Shown piece by piece: positions 1 through 6,008 of a stretch of 7,580 nt of DNA (its first letter is position 1; every line of letters begins with the position of its first letter). The stretch comes from Ignavibacteriaceae bacterium (GTDB lineage Bacteria > Bacteroidota > Ignavibacteria > Ignavibacteriales > Ignavibacteriaceae), in NCBI GenBank assembly GCA_025449775.1, contig JANWIS010000161.1, forward strand, positions 1-7,580, given 5' to 3'. Both the position numbers and the translations under genes were made by a program. The notes below the pieces were generated by a model. The model made no database searches. It saw only the letters and a list, made by a program, of their open reading frames with translations, and was not told the DNA's origin.

Positions 1-659
1 CTGAAAAATTAATTTTTCTCGGAAGCTCGTGTATCTATCCAAAGATGGCTCCTCAACCGCTTAAAGAAGAATACCTGTTATCCGATTTCCTGGAGTTTAC
101 AAATGAACCATACGCAATTGCCAAGATTGCCGGGATAAAACTCTGTGAAAATTATTACAGGCAGTACGGTTCTAATTTTTATTCTGTGATGCCGACAAAT
201 CTTTACGGACCAAATGATAATTTTGATTTGCAAACTTCACATGTCTTACCGGCACTTATCAGGAAATTTCACGAAGCAAAAGAAAACAATAAAGCTGAAG
301 TAGAAATATGGGGTTCGGGCAAGCCAATGCGTGAACTTTTATTTGTAGAAGATCTTGCGGATGCTGTCCTTTTCCTCATGGAAAATGTTGAAGCAAAAGA
401 TATTTATGAAAAAGGATTATCACACATTAATATCGGGACAGGAAAAGATCTTTCAATAAATGAACTTGCAAAACTGATTGCGGAGATCACCGGTTATAAA
501 GGAAAAATTATTCACGATGCAACTAAACCCGATGGAACTCCACGAAAGCTTCTTGATGTATCGAGAATAAATTTACTCGGCTGGAAATATAATACTGAAC
601 TCAAGGATGGAATAATCAAAACATATAACTGGTTTTTAAATAAATTTGAAACCAAATAA
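1..659 (+). CDS. fcl: GDP-L-fucose synthase, C-terminal part (5' end outside window)
   Basis: This is a partial gene. The frame is open from the left edge (first full codon at position 3) and 218 residues are visible. The ATG at 45 is internal, because the conserved GSSCIYPK block lies upstream of it. The enzyme is an NADPH-dependent short-chain dehydrogenase/reductase that epimerises and reduces GDP-4-keto-6-deoxymannose to GDP-L-fucose in the cytosol, for surface glycans. Catalytic residues are all visible: Ser and Cys of the SSC motif (fragment residues 8 and 10), Tyr37 and Lys41 of YAIAK, and His80 of TSHVLPA. Adding 99 reproduces the E. coli numbering exactly (S107, C109, Y136, K140, H179), so about 99 N-terminal residues, including the dinucleotide-binding glycine motif, lie off the edge. 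The C terminus (LLDVSRINLLGW, ending near TYNWFLNKFE) is normal for the family. A GDP-mannose 4,6-dehydratase gene may lie upstream, but that cannot be seen. Confidence 0.95.
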   Translation, partial: EKLIFLGSSCIYPKMAPQPLKEEYLLSDFLEFTNEPYAIAKIAGIKLCENYYRQYGSNFYSVMPTNLYGPNDNFDLQTSHVLPALIRKFHEAKENNKAEVEIWGSGKPMRELLFVEDLADAVLFLMENVEAKDIYEKGLSHINIGTGKDLSINELAKLIAEITGYKGKIIHDATKPDGTPRKLLDVSRINLLGWKYNTELKDGIIKTYNWFLNKFETK

Positions 660-686
660 TAAATACAGACTTCCATCCAAAATAAT

Positions 687-716
687 TTGAAATAAAAAAC
701 CTTACAAACATTAAAT
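687..716 (+). promoter_or_regulatory. Possible promoter for pepT
   Basis: TTGAAA at 687-692 and TTAAAT at 711-716 are separated by 18 bp, resembling sigma-70 -35/-10 boxes. The TTTG at 686-689 would also suit a Bacteroidota-type -33 element, but no good TAnnTTTG follows. Transcription would start about 30 nt before the pepT ATG. A small CAGC/GCTG inverted repeat at 721-733 would sit near the start of the leader. In DNA this AT-rich such matches arise easily by chance, so the call is weak. Read-through from the fucose synthase gene is equally possible, since no terminator is visible in the 96-bp gap. Confidence 0.28.
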
Positions 717-746
717 CTTTCAGCTTCATGCTGTAAATAAATATCC

Positions 747-752
747 GGAGGA
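747..752 (+). promoter_or_regulatory. Strong Shine-Dalgarno of pepT
   Basis: GGAGGA lies just ahead of the ATG at 756; the GGAGG core ends 4 nt before the start codon. It fixes the pepT start, and the protein from this ATG aligns with the N terminus of known peptidase T. None of the other complete genes in the window has a comparable site. Confidence 0.75.
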
Positions 753-755
753 ATT

Positions 756-2003
756 ATGTTCGATTCAAAATATAAATTCACTTGTGTTGATCGCTTTCTG
801 AAATATGTTAAATACGATACTCAGTCAGATGACGAATCAACAAGTTTTCCAAGCACCGAAAAACAGAAAAACCTTTCTGCTGATCTTGCTAAGGAGTTAT
901 TGAAAATTGGTCTCAAAGATGCTGCAATGGATAAGTGGGGATATGTTATGGCTACACTTCCAGCAAACACGAAAAAGAAAGTTCCTGCAGTCGCGTTTAT
1001 TTCACACGTTGATACCTCACCTGCTGTAACGGGAAAAAATGTAAAACCTGTGATTCATAAAAAATATAAAGGCGGTGATATTAAACTGCCTAATGGAGGC
1101 TGGATTATAAAGGAAAGTGAAAATCCTGATTTAAAGAAAATGAAGGGATATGATATCATTACAACTGATGGAACTACACTGCTTGGTGCGGACAATAAAG
1201 CCGGAGTCGCAGAGATTATGGATGCCATGAATTACCTTTGCTCACATCCCGAGGTAAAACACGGTACGATAAAAGTATGTTTTACTCCTGATGAAGAAGT
1301 TGGCAGAGGGACAGAAAAGATCGATTTGAAAAAATTGGGTGCAAAGTATGCATACACTGTTGACGGTTCCAGCAGAGGTGAAGTTGAATCGGAAACATTC
1401 AGTGCTGATATGGTAGTTCTTAAATTTATCGGCAAAAATATTCATCCCGGGTATGCAAAAAATAAAATGATCAACTCGATAAAGATTGCATCAGCATTTA
1501 TGGAAAGTCTTCCGAACAAAAAACTTTCTCCTGAAACTACAGAGAAGAGACAAGGCTATGTTCATTGCACAACTATTAACGGTTTAGAAGAAGCAACAAC
1601 GTTAAAAATTATTATCCGTGATTTCGAAACTCCGAAGTTGAAAGAGTACGAAAACTTTCTTGAAGATCTTGTAAAGAAAGCAGTTGCAAAATTTCCCGGC
1701 TCAAAGTATGAATTTAAAGTTGTCAATCAATACAGAAATATGAGAGAAGTTTTAGATAAATATCCGGAAATAACAAAACATGCTGTTCAGGCAATGAAGA
1801 ACCTCAAAATTAAACCGATTATGCATCCTATTCGCGGCGGAACAGATGGTTCAAGATTATCATTTATGGGACTGCCAACTCCGAATATTTTTGCAGGTGA
1901 ACAAAGCTTCCACTCTCAGCTTGAATGGATTGCAATACAGGATATGGAAATGGCAGTTAGAGTGATTGTTGAAATAGCGCAAATCTGGGAAAAGAAAAGT
2001 TAG
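756..2003 (+). CDS. pepT: Peptidase T (aminotripeptidase)
   Basis: This 415-aa protein is close to the E. coli enzyme (408 aa). It is a cytosolic dizinc M20-family metallopeptidase that removes the N-terminal residue from tripeptides, a late step in peptide use and protein turnover. All expected active-site residues are visible: His84 and Asp86 in SHVDTSPA, the bridging Asp146 in LLGADNKAG, the general base Glu180 and ligand Glu181 in FTPDEEVG, Asp203 in YTVDG, and His386 in SFHSQLEW. Each sits 6-7 residues beyond its E. coli counterpart (H78, D80, D140, E173, E174, D196, H379). The dimerisation/lid domain occupies roughly residues 213-325 and carries IHPGYAKNKMIN. The IRGGTDGSRLSFMGLP block (359-374) is typical of PepT. 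There is no signal peptide. The start is set by the GGAGGA at 747. The gene is convergent with the antiporter gene and shares a hairpin with it at the 3' end. An OPT peptide transporter lies about 4 kb away. Confidence 0.97.
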   Translation: MFDSKYKFTCVDRFLKYVKYDTQSDDESTSFPSTEKQKNLSADLAKELLKIGLKDAAMDKWGYVMATLPANTKKKVPAVAFISHVDTSPAVTGKNVKPVIHKKYKGGDIKLPNGGWIIKESENPDLKKMKGYDIITTDGTTLLGADNKAGVAEIMDAMNYLCSHPEVKHGTIKVCFTPDEEVGRGTEKIDLKKLGAKYAYTVDGSSRGEVESETFSADMVVLKFIGKNIHPGYAKNKMINSIKIASAFMESLPNKKLSPETTEKRQGYVHCTTINGLEEATTLKIIIRDFETPKLKEYENFLEDLVKKAVAKFPGSKYEFKVVNQYRNMREVLDKYPEITKHAVQAMKNLKIKPIMHPIRGGTDGSRLSFMGLPTPNIFAGEQSFHSQLEWIAIQDMEMAVRVIVEIAQIWEKKS

Positions 2004-2045
2004 CTAATCAATAACCAAAATATTTTGATTATTGTTATTGCTAAC
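1999..2045. terminator. Long hairpin between convergent pepT and antiporter genes, likely terminator
   Basis: Outer arms GTTAGC (1999-2004) and GCTAAC (2040-2045) are perfectly complementary. Inside them, CAATAACCAAAAT (2009-2021) and ATTTTGATTATTG (2022-2034) pair with a single mismatch (C2015 opposite A2028), with a short bulged section between the two stems. The pepT stop codon (2001-2003) is inside the left arm. Read on the minus strand, the hairpin starts 16 nt after the antiporter stop and is followed directly by TTTTCTTTT (complement of 1990-1998), a good intrinsic terminator shape. On the plus strand the following T-rich stretch (2046-2060) is weaker. The stem is AT-rich, so efficiency is uncertain. 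Confidence 0.55.
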
Positions 2046-2060
2046 TGTTGGTTTTGTTTC

Positions 2061-3359
2061 TTATATCAAAATTAATTGAATAAGAATAAAAACCGGAAGA
2101 AGAATTATCAAAGAAAATTTGTACATATATTCGAAGAAGTGAGGCATCTTAATATTGTTTTCTTCAGCAACTGCTTTCACCATAAAGTTTGGTCCATTTC
2201 CTATATAAGTCATGCTTCCAAAAAATACTGCACTTACACATATTGCACGAAGCAATTCTTCAGGTATTCCGGCTACTATCGAGCCAGTTGTTTGGTTCAA
2301 GCCCAATGCAAGTGAATGAAATGTTACAGCTGTTGGAGTGTTGTCAAGGAAACTGCTCAATATTCCCGTGAAATAATAGAACTGACTTGTTGATTCAACA
2401 CCTAAAGTTTTTGCATTTTGTTCAAGATATAAAATACACGGAACCATCGTGATAAAAATCCCGAGAAAAAGATAAGCTACCTCTTTAACAGGTTCCCATG
2501 TAAAACTATTTGAAATTCTTGTAATGTGTTTAGTAAATACAAGTGAAAGGTACGCCATCAGAAGAATAACCGCTTCTCGTAAAAATCTGTAGTATTCATT
2601 CAAGTGGATAAACTTTAGAAATTGATCATTTATGAAAGCAACAGCAAGAACAACTCCTGCAAGCCAGATAAAATTTAATTTGCCGTCAATTCTCAAGGGA
2701 CGAATATTTGTTCGGTCCGAAACGATTGCAGACGATGGTTCTTTTTTGTGGAAGTAAGAATCTACGAAGAAGTAAATAATTAATAATAACCCATTCACAA
2801 TTACCCACTCAATAAAAAGTTCGAAGAACCATGTAAATGGTGCACCTCTTAAGTACATCATAAATAACGGCGGATCACCGAGGGGTGTTAACAATCCTCC
2901 ACAGTTTGCTACTATGCCGATAAAAAAAAGTATGGTATGAACTTTATATTGTCTTTCTTTATTTGTTTGAATAACCGGACGGATAAGCAGCATTGAAGCG
3001 CCCGTTGTTCCCATAAATGAAGCAAGTAATGCACCAGCTGCCAGAAAAATTGTATTTACTTTCGGTGTTGCTTCGATATCGCCGGTGAAAAATATTCCAC
3101 CTGTAATTGTAAACAATGCACCAAGCAAAATGATAAATGGAATATAATCGAATACCATTATTTCGTAGAGTACGTAACTAAGATTGATTGAAAAAAGATA
3201 TATCACAGCAGGAATGCTGAAGATTATTGCAAGTATTAATTTATTTTTGTTTTTTTCCCAGAAGTGATTCCAGAATAACGGGAAAACTGCTATTGAGCCG
3301 AGCATCAACAGGAACGGCAAGAAGCTCCATATTGAAATTTGAATTGATGATGTTTCCAT
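2061..3359 (-). CDS. NhaD/ArsB-type sodium:proton antiporter (ion transporter superfamily)
   Basis: From the ATG at 3359 this is a 432-aa, very hydrophobic integral inner-membrane protein with about 11-13 membrane segments. Blocks recognised from the NhaD/ArsB/citrate transporter group are: FMGTTGASMLLIRP (115-128), NCGGLLTPLGDPPLFM (152-167), SSFLDNTPTAVTF (335-347) and GSMTYIGNGPNFMVKA (381-396). The second and fourth are paired re-entrant-like motifs of the two structural repeats. The likely role is Na+/H+ exchange in pH and salt homeostasis; substrate cannot be fixed from sequence, and another anion or cation is possible. The start is uncertain. A TTG at 3395 would add 12 polar residues (444 aa), but neither start has a clear Shine-Dalgarno. 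I prefer the ATG because METSSIQISIW leads straight into the first membrane segment. The gene is monocistronic, convergent with pepT and divergent from proS. Confidence 0.88.
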   Translation of the reverse strand: METSSIQISIWSFLPFLLMLGSIAVFPLFWNHFWEKNKNKLILAIIFSIPAVIYLFSINLSYVLYEIMVFDYIPFIILLGALFTITGGIFFTGDIEATPKVNTIFLAAGALLASFMGTTGASMLLIRPVIQTNKERQYKVHTILFFIGIVANCGGLLTPLGDPPLFMMYLRGAPFTWFFELFIEWVIVNGLLLIIYFFVDSYFHKKEPSSAIVSDRTNIRPLRIDGKLNFIWLAGVVLAVAFINDQFLKFIHLNEYYRFLREAVILLMAYLSLVFTKHITRISNSFTWEPVKEVAYLFLGIFITMVPCILYLEQNAKTLGVESTSQFYYFTGILSSFLDNTPTAVTFHSLALGLNQTTGSIVAGIPEELLRAICVSAVFFGSMTYIGNGPNFMVKAVAEENNIKMPHFFEYMYKFSLIILLPVFILIQLILI

Positions 3360-3444
3360 AAAGCATTTCGATTTCTCTTTTGGAAAGTTATTCAAAAAAA
3401 ATGAATGGCACAGTAATCGGTTGATTTAAAATAACAGCCAGGTT

Positions 3445-3472
3445 TTGAAAGCGGAATTCAATTAAGTATTTT
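3445..3472 (+). promoter_or_regulatory. Possible promoter for proS
   Basis: TTGAAA (3445-3450) and TATTTT (3467-3472) are 16 bp apart, a fair sigma-70 match. The same stretch approximates the Bacteroidota pattern: TTTG at 3444-3447, then 19 bp, then TATTTTTTG at 3467-3475, one base longer than TAnnTTTG. Either reading gives a leader of about 20 nt before the ATG at 3502, with no Shine-Dalgarno in it. The region 3360-3501 is the shared divergent gap with the antiporter gene. I saw no equally good promoter facing the other way. Confidence 0.35.
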
Positions 3473-3501
3473 TTGACCTCGATTTTCCACAAATATATTT
3501 T

Positions 3502-5196
3502 ATGAAGCTTAACAAATATTTCGTTCCTACTCTTAAAGAAGTTCCTGCTGATGCAACGGTCACAAGTCATATTTTAATGCTTCGGACCGGCATGATCAGA
3601 ATGCTTTCAGCCGGAATTTATTCGTTTCTTCCTTTAGGCTACAGAGTTGTAAGAAAAATTTCCCAGGTAATCAGAGAAGAAATGGATGCGATTGGTGGTC
3701 AGGAATTTCATCTGCCTGCATTAAACCCGAAAGAGATCTGGGATGAAACAGGAAGAGTTGAAGCTTTTGGTGATATTCTTTTTCATATTAAAAACAGGGA
3801 ATATGTTCTTGCTCCAACTCATGAAGAAATAATAGCTTTCCATGCAAAGAATGTTGTTAAATCTTATAAAGATATGCCGCAGATCTGGTACCAGATCCAA
3901 ACAAAATTCAGGAATGAACCAAGACCGAGAAGCGGAGTTATTCGCGGAAGACAGTTTTTAATGAAAGATGCATATACTCTCGATGTTTCGTACGAAGCTC
4001 TTGATGCTTCATATAAATTGCACGATACAGCTTACAGAAAAATTTTTAACAGATGCGGATTAAATTATTTTGTTGTCGGTGCTTCAAGCGGTGCAATGGG
4101 TGGAACCGGTTCGGAAGAGTTTATGGTTAAATCTGATGCAGGTGAAGATACAGTTGCTCATTGCAGTAAATGCGGATATGCAGCAAATGTTGAAGTAGCC
4201 GCTTCGAAAATTAATGTTCTGGAAAGAGAAAAAACGAACAAAGAACTTCACGAAATTTATACACCTAATATAAAAACTATTGATGAGCTATGTGAATTTC
4301 TGAAGATCGATGAATCAGTTTGTGCAAAATCTAGAGTTTATATTCATGATGGCAAAGCTGTTCTAATTTTGATGCAGGGAAATGATGAAGTGAATGAATC
4401 AAAGTTAACAAAACTTCTTGGAGGAAATGTTCGTCCCGGTCATCCGGAAGAATTGATGAAGATCACGGGAGCTGATGCCGGTTCAATTGGCCCGGTTGGA
4501 TTTAACGGAAGAATAATTGCAGACCAGAAATTGAAAAACCGAAATAACTTATGCAGTGGTGCAAACAAAAACGATTACCACTTTGGCGGAATAGATCTCG
4601 ATCGTGATGTAAAGAAAATTGAATACAGTGATTTAAGAATTGTTCAATCTGGTGAAGGTTGTCCGAATTGCGATAACAATCTTGAAGTTTTCACAGCAAT
4701 AGAACTTGGACACATTTTTAAACTCGGAACAAAATATTCTGAAGCTTTAAAAGCATTCTATATTGATGAAAACGGGAACGAGAACCCGATAGTTATGGGA
4801 AGTTACGGCATCGGCGTCGAACGAATAATGGCTTGTTATATTGAACAAAACCATGATGAAAAAGGAATAACCTGGAATAAAATTCTTGCACCGTTTGTCA
4901 TTCATCTTATTGCTTTAAATATGAAAAATGAAGCGGTAGTTGCTTCTGCAGAAAAAATTTACTCTGAAATGAAAGCAAATGGATATGAAGTTTTATTTGA
5001 TGACCGTGATGCAGCAGCCGGATTCAAATTTAACGATGCTGATTTAATTGGACTACCACTCCAGGTAATAGTCGGTGAGAAAAAGTTGAAAGAAAATAAA
5101 GTTGAAGTAAAAGTCAGAAAATCAAATGAAAGATTTGATGTTGAGTTGAATGATTTGAAAAATAAATTGAAGGAATTAATTCAAAATTTAAGCTGA
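3502..5196 (+). CDS. proS: Prolyl-tRNA synthetase, bacterial type with editing insertion domain
   Basis: The 564-aa length matches the bacterial-type (E. coli-like, 572 aa) class II enzyme that charges tRNA-Pro with proline in the cytosol. Visible parts are: the N-terminal catalytic core with TLKEVPADA and the motif 1 region (about 40-75), the TxE-type THEE loop (106-109), motif 2 with RNEPRPRSGVIRGRQF (137-152) and LMKDAY (153-158), an insertion (INS) editing domain of about 225-400 with the GxxxP loop GSIGP (327-331), motif 3 GSYGIGVER with Arg441, and the anticodon-binding domain from about 460 to the end. CxxC pairs (C221/C224 and C387/C390) flank the INS domain and may bind a metal. Where E. 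coli has the editing lysine K279, this protein appears to have Ile281. The ATG at 3502 aligns with the family N terminus. No Shine-Dalgarno is present. No obvious terminator follows. Confidence 0.97.
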   Translation: MKLNKYFVPTLKEVPADATVTSHILMLRTGMIRMLSAGIYSFLPLGYRVVRKISQVIREEMDAIGGQEFHLPALNPKEIWDETGRVEAFGDILFHIKNREYVLAPTHEEIIAFHAKNVVKSYKDMPQIWYQIQTKFRNEPRPRSGVIRGRQFLMKDAYTLDVSYEALDASYKLHDTAYRKIFNRCGLNYFVVGASSGAMGGTGSEEFMVKSDAGEDTVAHCSKCGYAANVEVAASKINVLEREKTNKELHEIYTPNIKTIDELCEFLKIDESVCAKSRVYIHDGKAVLILMQGNDEVNESKLTKLLGGNVRPGHPEELMKITGADAGSIGPVGFNGRIIADQKLKNRNNLCSGANKNDYHFGGIDLDRDVKKIEYSDLRIVQSGEGCPNCDNNLEVFTAIELGHIFKLGTKYSEALKAFYIDENGNENPIVMGSYGIGVERIMACYIEQNHDEKGITWNKILAPFVIHLIALNMKNEAVVASAEKIYSEMKANGYEVLFDDRDAAAGFKFNDADLIGLPLQVIVGEKKLKENKVEVKVRKSNERFDVELNDLKNKLKELIQNLS

Positions 5197-5414
5197 TAAA
5201 ACAAGAGTAAAATCACATCTTTAAGAATAAGCGATCCAATCGTTTCCAATAAGATGCCACGTAAATCTATTTAAGTATTCCTTCCTTTTTAGTAAAAATT
5301 ATCTCACAAAACATAATTATTGTTGTTTTTCAAAGAAACATTACGGTATTAAAATTGTGACAAGTTATTGAACTAAATCGTTTCAACAATTTAACAACAA
5401 AAATAAAACAGAAT
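5197..5414. other. Intergenic gap with no recognised gene
   Basis: This 218-bp, very AT-rich gap lies between proS and the small coiled-coil gene. I see no ORF worth calling, no RNA gene and no proper terminator for proS. It contains AAATTGTGACA (5352-5362), whose exact inverted copy lies beyond the next gene at 5979-5989. A promoter for the following gene is expected here but none stands out. Confidence 0.5.
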
Positions 5415-5897
5415 ATGGAAGCTTTATTACAGGAAGAAATAGTCAAGCTGGAAGAAGAGCTTACTAAATTAAAATCGGCAGTTGAATATATTGAGACTGC
5501 AAAACTTTCTATAGAATCTGCCTCGAAGATCATCAATACTATCATCAAGCTGAAAGAAGAGTTTGACACACTTTCTGAAAAAGCTTATACACTTATAGGA
5601 AAGATGGATAAAATTGATTTTCCACAACGACTGGAAAAAATTGATTCTAAACTTGTTTCGTTAAGTAATGAATTCCAGGCATTGCAAACGCGAGTTGAAG
5701 CCGGAGATAAAAACTTGATTGCTGAGATGAAATCTTTATCAAAAACTGTAGCATCTGACGTAGGTGATACAAAGGCAAAGATCTTATACCGATTTGAAAT
5801 GCAGGCTAAAGATGTAAAGATGATTAACTATGGAATAATAGGCACCTTTGCAATGATAGTGATATTTGGAGTTTTGCTTTACTTAAAAGTGTTGTGA
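5415..5897 (+). CDS. Coiled-coil protein with C-terminal membrane anchor, unknown function
   Basis: I do not recognise a named family with confidence for this 160-aa protein. Residues 1-60 form a highly charged Glu/Lys/Leu helix with heptad-like spacing (EEIVKLEEELTKLKSAVEYI and onward). A break with KIDFPQRLEKID (66-77) follows, then a second helical stretch to about residue 125. One hydrophobic segment at about 138-157 (IINYG-like start, then IIGTFAMIVIFGVLLYL) ends three residues before the C terminus. There is no signal peptide. This suggests a tail-anchored protein with its coiled coil in the cytoplasm, probably oligomeric. The IDFPxRLxKID pattern recalls other uncharacterised bacterial coiled-coil proteins, but that is memory, not a search. 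The gene has no Shine-Dalgarno, is monocistronic and is followed by a strong terminator. Codon use and AT-richness match its neighbours. Possible roles (scaffold, membrane tether) are guesses. Confidence 0.75.
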   Translation: MEALLQEEIVKLEEELTKLKSAVEYIETAKLSIESASKIINTIIKLKEEFDTLSEKAYTLIGKMDKIDFPQRLEKIDSKLVSLSNEFQALQTRVEAGDKNLIAEMKSLSKTVASDVGDTKAKILYRFEMQAKDVKMINYGIIGTFAMIVIFGVLLYLKVL

Positions 5898-5925
5898 AGA
5901 ATTTATACTGCTGTCGTTCCCAACC

Positions 5926-5964
5926 AAAAAAAAAAGACGCACCGGGTTGCGTCTTTTTTCTTTT
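5926..5964. terminator. Bidirectional intrinsic terminator
   Basis: AAAAAAGACGC (5930-5940) and GCGTCTTTTTT (5949-5959) form a perfect 11-bp stem with the 8-nt loop ACCGGGTT. A ten-base A run (5926-5935) precedes the GC core and a T run follows it, so it works as an intrinsic terminator on both strands. It ends the coiled-coil gene (stop at 5897) on the plus strand and the OPT transporter gene (stop at 6009) on the minus strand. Confidence 0.88.
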
Positions 5965-5976
5965 AAATTATTTAAA

Positions 5977-6001
5977 GCTGTCACAATTTGTCCGTGACAG
6001 C
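5977..6001 (-). terminator. Perfect 8-bp hairpin just after the OPT transporter stop
   Basis: GCTGTCAC (5977-5984) and GTGACAGC (5994-6001) are perfectly complementary around a 9-nt loop. On the minus strand the hairpin begins 7 nt after the OPT stop codon and is followed by CTTTAAATAATTT, an imperfect U-rich tail. It may be a first terminator in tandem with the stronger one 18 nt further on, or a 3'-end stabilising stem for the OPT mRNA. The adjacent TTTAAATTATTTAAA (5962-5976) is itself palindromic. Confidence 0.5.
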
Positions 6002-6008
6002 AACTGAA

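Noticed and set aside
45..47. ATG at 45 as the start of the fucose synthase gene
   Set aside because: The same frame is open to the left edge and encodes the conserved GSSCIYPK catalytic block before this Met.
1232..1445. Two overlapping minus-strand ORFs of 67 codons within pepT
   Set aside because: They lie antisense inside a well-conserved gene, show no protein-family features and overlap each other in different frames.
2076..2371. Plus-strand small ORFs inside the antiporter gene
   Set aside because: They are antisense shadows of a conserved membrane protein gene with implausible composition.
3473..3499. TTGACC ... TATATT as the proS promoter
   Set aside because: The spacer is only 15 bp and the -10 box would end 2 nt before the ATG, so transcription would begin inside the coding region.
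3388..3570. Minus-strand 60-codon ORF across the proS start
   Set aside because: It overlaps the conserved start of proS and the divergent promoter region, has no recognisable features and no ribosome site.
5323..5352. TTGTTT ... TATTAA (18-bp spacer) as promoter of the coiled-coil gene
   Set aside because: The match to consensus is poor and such pairs are expected by chance in this AT-rich gap.
5415..5897. SNARE-like or chemoreceptor-like identity for the coiled-coil protein
   Set aside because: Only the general layout (coil plus C-terminal anchor) is similar; no SNARE core or chemoreceptor signalling hairpin motif is visible.
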